Below, piece by piece: positions 4,910 to 8,187 of a DNA stretch of 8,187 nt; the stretch's first letter is position 1; every line of letters starts with the position of its first letter. The notes under the pieces were generated by a model. That model did not search any database. It was not told the origin of the DNA and saw only the letters and a program-made list of their open reading frames with translations. Source of the stretch: a bacterium TMED198 (GTDB taxonomy: Bacteria; Fidelibacterota; Marinisomatia; SCGC-AAA003-L08; D37C17); assembly GCA_002170735.1 (NCBI GenBank), contig NHIV01000017.1:1-8187 (forward strand). The letters run 5' to 3'. The position numbers and the translations under genes were made by a program.

Positions 4910-7342
4910 ATGTTTATACAACCCATGAAAGCATATAAACACTTTGTGACATTATTAGTATTGCAAGGAGCCTTATTTTCTTTAACATACAATATCTCAG
5001 GTGTTGTTTTAGATTCGAAGACAAAAAATCCTATTACAGATGCAAATATTTCATTGAATTATTATGATGTTGGAACAGTTTCTAATCAGGATGGGAATTT
5101 TAACTTAATTATAAATAAGGTTACTTTTAAAAATGTTGAACTTAGCATTAAAGTAATTGGATATGAGAAAAAAAATATTTCTATTAATTTGTCTGATAAT
5201 ATAGTTGTCTTAGGTGATATTTTTTTGACAGCCAAAAATATCGAGCTTGAATCTGTTAAAATTCATTCACACACCACTGAGTCTGTCCAAATTTCAGATG
5301 AAGTTATTTCAGGTTTAAAATTAAGTCAGAATATAAAAGGTAATCTAGCTACAACCCTTTCTAATCAGGCTAATATTGGTATTAATTCTTTGGGAATTGT
5401 TACTTCCAAGCCTTCACTTAGAGGTTTGTCAGGTGATAGATTTCTATTAACTAAAAATGGAGATGAAACAGGTGATTTATCTCAATCATCTATTGACCAT
5501 GTTATTACTTTAGATATGACAGAGGTAGACCAAATTGAAATCATTAGAGGCCCTAGATCATTGCTTTATGGACCAAATGCTATTGGAGGGGTAATAAATA
5601 CTAGTTTAATAGGTAGCCCTGAGGTAAGAGTTGAAAAATTTACTTCAAAGTTATTGATTGGTAAAGAATCTGTTAATAACTCTAGATATGGAAATCTTAT
5701 GCTTTATATTCCTTTTTTTAAAAGATATCAAATAAATTTATTTATAAATGATCGTCAAACTGAAAATCAAACAAGCCCAATAGGTGAATTAGAAAACACT
5801 CAATCAAATGTTCAGAATTATAAATTAGGTGCAACTTATTATAGCAATAACGGCTACTTCAATGTTATGAAAGAACTTTTTTTTATGGATTATGGTATAC
5901 CTCCTTATCCTAAAGCACATGAAACTGGTGTTGATATTTACCTGATTCAAGAATCGAATAAAATTAATTTTCATAGGGATATTTCAGTAAGAAGCTTCAA
6001 TCAGTTAGATATAAAATATAATCGCATTGTTTATCTGCATACTGAAGATGTAAATAAGAATATTAATTATGATAATTTTTCAAAATTATATTTAAAAAAA
6101 TATATTAATGGAGAAAAAAAATATATTAGAGATTATTTAGCTTTGAATTATAACTATATTGAAGACTTCCTTGATGATAGACCTATTCATATAGGTTTAT
6201 CAAAAATAACTAATAACTATAAAATAGAGTTAAGTGGAAAAAATATAGTATATGGTTTTGAGTACAGCCAAAGACAGTTTTTCCCCTTTGGGTTTTATTT
6301 AACACCTAGAACCAATGAGGAGCAGATTTCTTTCTATGGCTTTAACGAATGGGAAATTAAAAAAATAGATATTGACTTATTAAGTTCATTTAGAGTTGGA
6401 AGTTTTAGAATCAATCCAGGAAATTATAATTTTAATAATGGCAATTCAAATTTAGTTCTAAAAGATGAAGATGGTAACAATGTTGAAGATGAGAGTGGAA
6501 ACAGTATTAGCTTAGTTCAAGATAGAGATTTTAAGAGTATGTCCTTTTCTTTTGGAATAAGGAAAGAAATTGATAAGTTGGAACTTAACAGTTGGTTCAT
6601 GCATACTATGAGGCCTCCAAGAGTTGAAGAGCTTTATTCTGATGGTCCACATTTAGCATCATATGGTTTTGAAGTTGGGAATCCAAGCCTTGATGCGGAA
6701 AAAATATTTGGCATTGAGAATGCAATCAGCTATAGATCTGAATTATTAAATAGTTCTTTAGTTGTCTTCTATAATTATAGTCCGTACTTTTTTGAAATGA
6801 CAAAAGATGGAAACTGTGAGATCCCAGATGATTGGCAAACTTACCAACAACATCCTTGTGCCGGTGCTGATTTTATTGAATGGGGAAGTGGTGGCCTTGG
6901 ATGGTTGCATATATATAGTTCAAAAGGAAATGAAGCTGTTATGAAAGGTTTTGAATTTGACTTGGAATATTATTTCAATGAGTTTTATCTTGATTATAAT
7001 TTATCATTTGTTAGAGGCGACAACATAACCTCTTTAAAGCCTTTGTCATACATAAACCCTATGAAACAGTTATTAACACTTAATTTAGATAAAGAATATT
7101 TCAATTTTCAATTCAGGTTTATGAAAACTCATCCACAGAATAGATTGGGTGAGTTCGAATCAGAAACACCTGGGTCTTTTTTAACTGATATTGTGGTAAA
7201 CTATAGTTATGATAGGCATAATATCACGTTTCAATTAAATAATATTTTTGACAAAATCTATTACAACCATCTATCTAGGATCAAATCCATAGCACCAGAG
7301 GCTGGTCGAAACTTAAATATACTTTATAAGATAACAATTTAG
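4910..7342 (+). CDS. TonB-dependent outer-membrane receptor, ZnuD-like (probable zinc/metal uptake)
   Basis: This 810-residue receptor takes up its ligand across the outer membrane using TonB/ExbBD energy. Domains in order are a signal peptide (cut near residue 24-25), a carboxypeptidase-regulatory-like beta domain (about 28-107, ISGVVLDSKTKNPITDANIS), a plug domain (about 125-232, with SKPSLRGLSGDRFLL and VDQIEIIRGPRSLLYGPNAIGGVIN), and a 22-strand-type barrel to the end (GRNLNILYKITI). The segment RVEELYSDGPHLASYGFEVG and the GNPSL after it (about residues 573-597) closely resemble the ZnuD-type zinc receptors as I remember them. No long His-rich loop is visible. A loop with C636 and C650 (GNCEIPDDW to QQHPCAG) may hold a disulfide or bind metal. 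The ATG at 4910 has only a weak GAG; an ATG at 4925 (MKAYKHFVTLLV) gives a more typical signal peptide and is equally possible. The last residue is Ile, not the usual aromatic. Confidence 0.9.
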   Translation: MFIQPMKAYKHFVTLLVLQGALFSLTYNISGVVLDSKTKNPITDANISLNYYDVGTVSNQDGNFNLIINKVTFKNVELSIKVIGYEKKNISINLSDNIVVLGDIFLTAKNIELESVKIHSHTTESVQISDEVISGLKLSQNIKGNLATTLSNQANIGINSLGIVTSKPSLRGLSGDRFLLTKNGDETGDLSQSSIDHVITLDMTEVDQIEIIRGPRSLLYGPNAIGGVINTSLIGSPEVRVEKFTSKLLIGKESVNNSRYGNLMLYIPFFKRYQINLFINDRQTENQTSPIGELENTQSNVQNYKLGATYYSNNGYFNVMKELFFMDYGIPPYPKAHETGVDIYLIQESNKINFHRDISVRSFNQLDIKYNRIVYLHTEDVNKNINYDNFSKLYLKKYINGEKKYIRDYLALNYNYIEDFLDDRPIHIGLSKITNNYKIELSGKNIVYGFEYSQRQFFPFGFYLTPRTNEEQISFYGFNEWEIKKIDIDLLSSFRVGSFRINPGNYNFNNGNSNLVLKDEDGNNVEDESGNSISLVQDRDFKSMSFSFGIRKEIDKLELNSWFMHTMRPPRVEELYSDGPHLASYGFEVGNPSLDAEKIFGIENAISYRSELLNSSLVVFYNYSPYFFEMTKDGNCEIPDDWQTYQQHPCAGADFIEWGSGGLGWLHIYSSKGNEAVMKGFEFDLEYYFNEFYLDYNLSFVRGDNITSLKPLSYINPMKQLLTLNLDKEYFNFQFRFMKTHPQNRLGEFESETPGSFLTDIVVNYSYDRHNITFQLNNIFDKIYYNHLSRIKSIAPEAGRNLNILYKITI

Positions 7343-7388
7343 TTTATATAGAAGTTATTGCTCGTGTATTCATGCGTATGTATGTAGA

Positions 7389-7406
7389 GAATGTTCAGCA
7401 ACATTC
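7389..7406. other. Inverted repeat spanning the merC-like stop codon
   Basis: GAATGTT (7389-7395) and AACATTC (7400-7406) form a perfect 7-bp stem with loop CAGC between the converging receptor and MerC genes. It encodes the Glu-Cys-Cys end and stop of MerC on the minus strand. On the plus strand a T-rich but interrupted stretch follows, so it may act as a weak terminator for the receptor gene. No T-run follows in the minus direction. Confidence 0.35.
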
Positions 7407-7793
7407 ATTTGTATTGTTCTTACAGGATCTGTAGTTATATAGATGGAACCCAATAAGAGACAAAGCAGGAACAAACTTTATACTGTCATTTACTAATATC
7501 AGTTGAAGTTGAACATTCAAAATCGCTAATAATAAACCAACCCAGCTAGTCCATAATGCATATTTAATGAAATTATTTTTTGTTTTTTTTGAAGATTGTA
7601 TAACCGCACTAAAAGAAATGATTAAAAATACATAGTCAATCCATTGCCACCATAGAGGTGTGGTCGAACAACAGCTTGCTGAGCACGCTGATACAATGAA
7701 AATAAAGGGAGTGGTAATACAATGAATCATGCACAAGGTACTTGATATTGCCCCTATATAGTCAGACTTTTGAGATGATAAACTTAATCTCAT
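7395..7793 (-). CDS. MerC-family membrane protein, Bacteroidota type
   Basis: This 132-residue inner-membrane protein of the MerC family has four hydrophobic segments, near residues 15-36, 47-66, 76-100 and 106-119. The family signature STLCMIHCITTPF (18-30) has C21, H24 and C25. It is followed by a cluster C37, C41, C42 (ACSASCCS), then WWQWIDYVFLIISFSAV. C124 and a terminal Cys-Cys (131-132) add further thiols. MerC proteins import mercury in mer operons, but chromosomal homologues beside COG0523 GTPases and TonB receptors more likely handle zinc or another soft metal; no mer genes are seen here. I chose the ATG at 7793 because it overlaps the TAA of the upstream GTPase frame (TAATG), suggesting coupled translation, and because MRLSLSSQKSDYIGA fits homologues. 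An ATG at 7808 would add five residues. Confidence 0.85.
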   Translation of the reverse strand: MRLSLSSQKSDYIGAISSTLCMIHCITTPFIFIVSACSASCCSTTPLWWQWIDYVFLIISFSAVIQSSKKTKNNFIKYALWTSWVGLLLAILNVQLQLILVNDSIKFVPALSLIGFHLYNYRSCKNNTNECC

Positions 7794-8187
7794 TAGCCTA
7801 ATTTCCATTCAGGGAAAGGATCTGGGAAACTTTCCCAATGATTTTTTCCCAACAACAAATCTTCATCAGTTAGGAGGCAGTTATTTAATGCTTGAGTGAT
7901 TTTTTTTTCATCTAGACCCTGGCCAATAAAAACTAGTTCTTATCGCATATCTCCAAATGGCTCAACCCATTTTTCTTTAATAAAATCTATAGATTCTTGT
8001 TCTTTTGGCCAATTATCTTTAGGTATAGCTTTCCAAAATAGACCCGCAACACCGTGGTGTGCTATTCCACCTGCCTGACTCCAGTTTCCTGCTTTTAAAA
8101 TTATTTGACGAGTTATAAGAAATATCAAGTAGCTAATACCAATCAATACAAAAGACCCTAAATACCAATGGTTATTATCTATTGAAT
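7793..8187 (-). pseudogene. COG0523/CobW-type metal-chaperone GTPase, C-terminal part, interrupted by an in-frame stop
   Basis: Reading leftwards, the frame shows a typical COG0523 C-terminal (CobW_C) domain: AGNWSQAGGIAHHGVAGLFW, KAIPKDNWP and EKWVEPFGDMR. A TAA (7942-7940) then falls where the family has Gln, and the same frame continues ELVFIGQGLDEKKITQALNN, CLLTDEDL and HWESFPDPFPEWKLG to a second TAA at 7795-7793. A single CAA-to-TAA change restores the whole domain, and the distal part still looks conserved. The GTP-binding half lies beyond the window or is lost. Before AGNWSQ (bases above about 8092) the frame does not look like COG0523. These GTPases deliver zinc or other metals to proteins under starvation. 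The TAATG overlap with the MerC start argues that both once formed an operon. A sequencing or assembly error could explain the stop. Confidence 0.75.
8093..8187 (-). other. Hydrophobic coding-like sequence fused upstream of the COG0523 fragment
   Basis: In the same frame as the GTPase fragment, the translation reads NNHWYLGSFVLIGISYLIF then LITRQIILK, a clear membrane-helix-like stretch with a positive end. COG0523 proteins have a soluble 'GFFW-ATR'-type strand here instead. No other minus-strand frame gives a better COG0523 match in this stretch: one is stopped at once and another soon after. It is most likely the edge of another gene, joined by deletion, insertion or misassembly near 8092-8100. 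Confidence 0.4.

Noticed and set aside
4905..4910. Perfect TTGACA -35 box before the TonB receptor
   Set aside because: No acceptable -10 box lies 16-18 bases downstream (TATAAA-like bases are 23 away), and any transcript would start inside the receptor gene.
7395..7793. Mercury-resistance (mer) operon
   Set aside because: Only a MerC-like protein is present; merA, merT, merP and merR are not seen, and the neighbours point to general metal handling.
7896..8078. Plus-strand open frame of 60 codons
   Set aside because: It is antisense to the clearly recognisable COG0523 C-terminal domain; its Ser/Pro-rich translation is a shadow of that coding strand.

Overview
The window is AT-rich (roughly 30% G+C by eye) and gene-dense. 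It looks like a chromosomal piece of a marine-type bacterium of the FCB group (Bacteroidota, Marinimicrobia/SAR406 or a relative). Evidence for this is a type IX secretion C-terminal sorting domain of the 'YPNPFNPST' kind, a TonB-dependent receptor with an N-terminal carboxypeptidase-regulatory-like domain, and a Bacteroidota-style MerC protein. Several genes have good Shine-Dalgarno sequences (1932-1935, 4378-4383), which is less typical of Bacteroidota proper. Phylum is an inference and genus cannot be named.

Layout, left block (1-2868, all plus strand): the end of a short-chain dehydrogenase that lacks the catalytic Tyr, a UvsE/UVDE-type UV-damage endonuclease, and an SRPBCC-fold protein joined to it by a TGATG stop/start overlap. 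After a recognisable sigma-70-like promoter comes an NDUFA9-like NAD(P)-binding protein. The first three appear to form one transcription unit around UV-lesion repair.

Middle block (2934-3993): a small lipoprotein on the minus strand, divergent from an unrecognised five-helix membrane protein on the plus strand.

Right block (4026-8187): a probable metal (most likely zinc) uptake and handling locus. It holds a short secreted His/Cys-rich peptide ending in SRAPPAL, a minimal protein that is mostly a T9SS sorting domain, a strong intrinsic terminator with an overlapping alternative hairpin, and a ZnuD-like TonB-dependent receptor. Convergent to these are a MerC-family membrane protein and, upstream of it on the minus strand, the C-terminal part of a COG0523/CobW metal-chaperone GTPase. 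That GTPase reading frame is broken by an in-frame TAA where a conserved Gln is expected, and its 5' side runs into unrelated hydrophobic sequence at the window edge. It therefore looks like a decaying pseudogene, a rearrangement or an assembly error.

No tRNA, rRNA, CRISPR array, insertion sequence or intergenic gap above 300 bases was seen. The longest gap without a gene is about 93 bases (4299-4391), and it contains two small hairpins.
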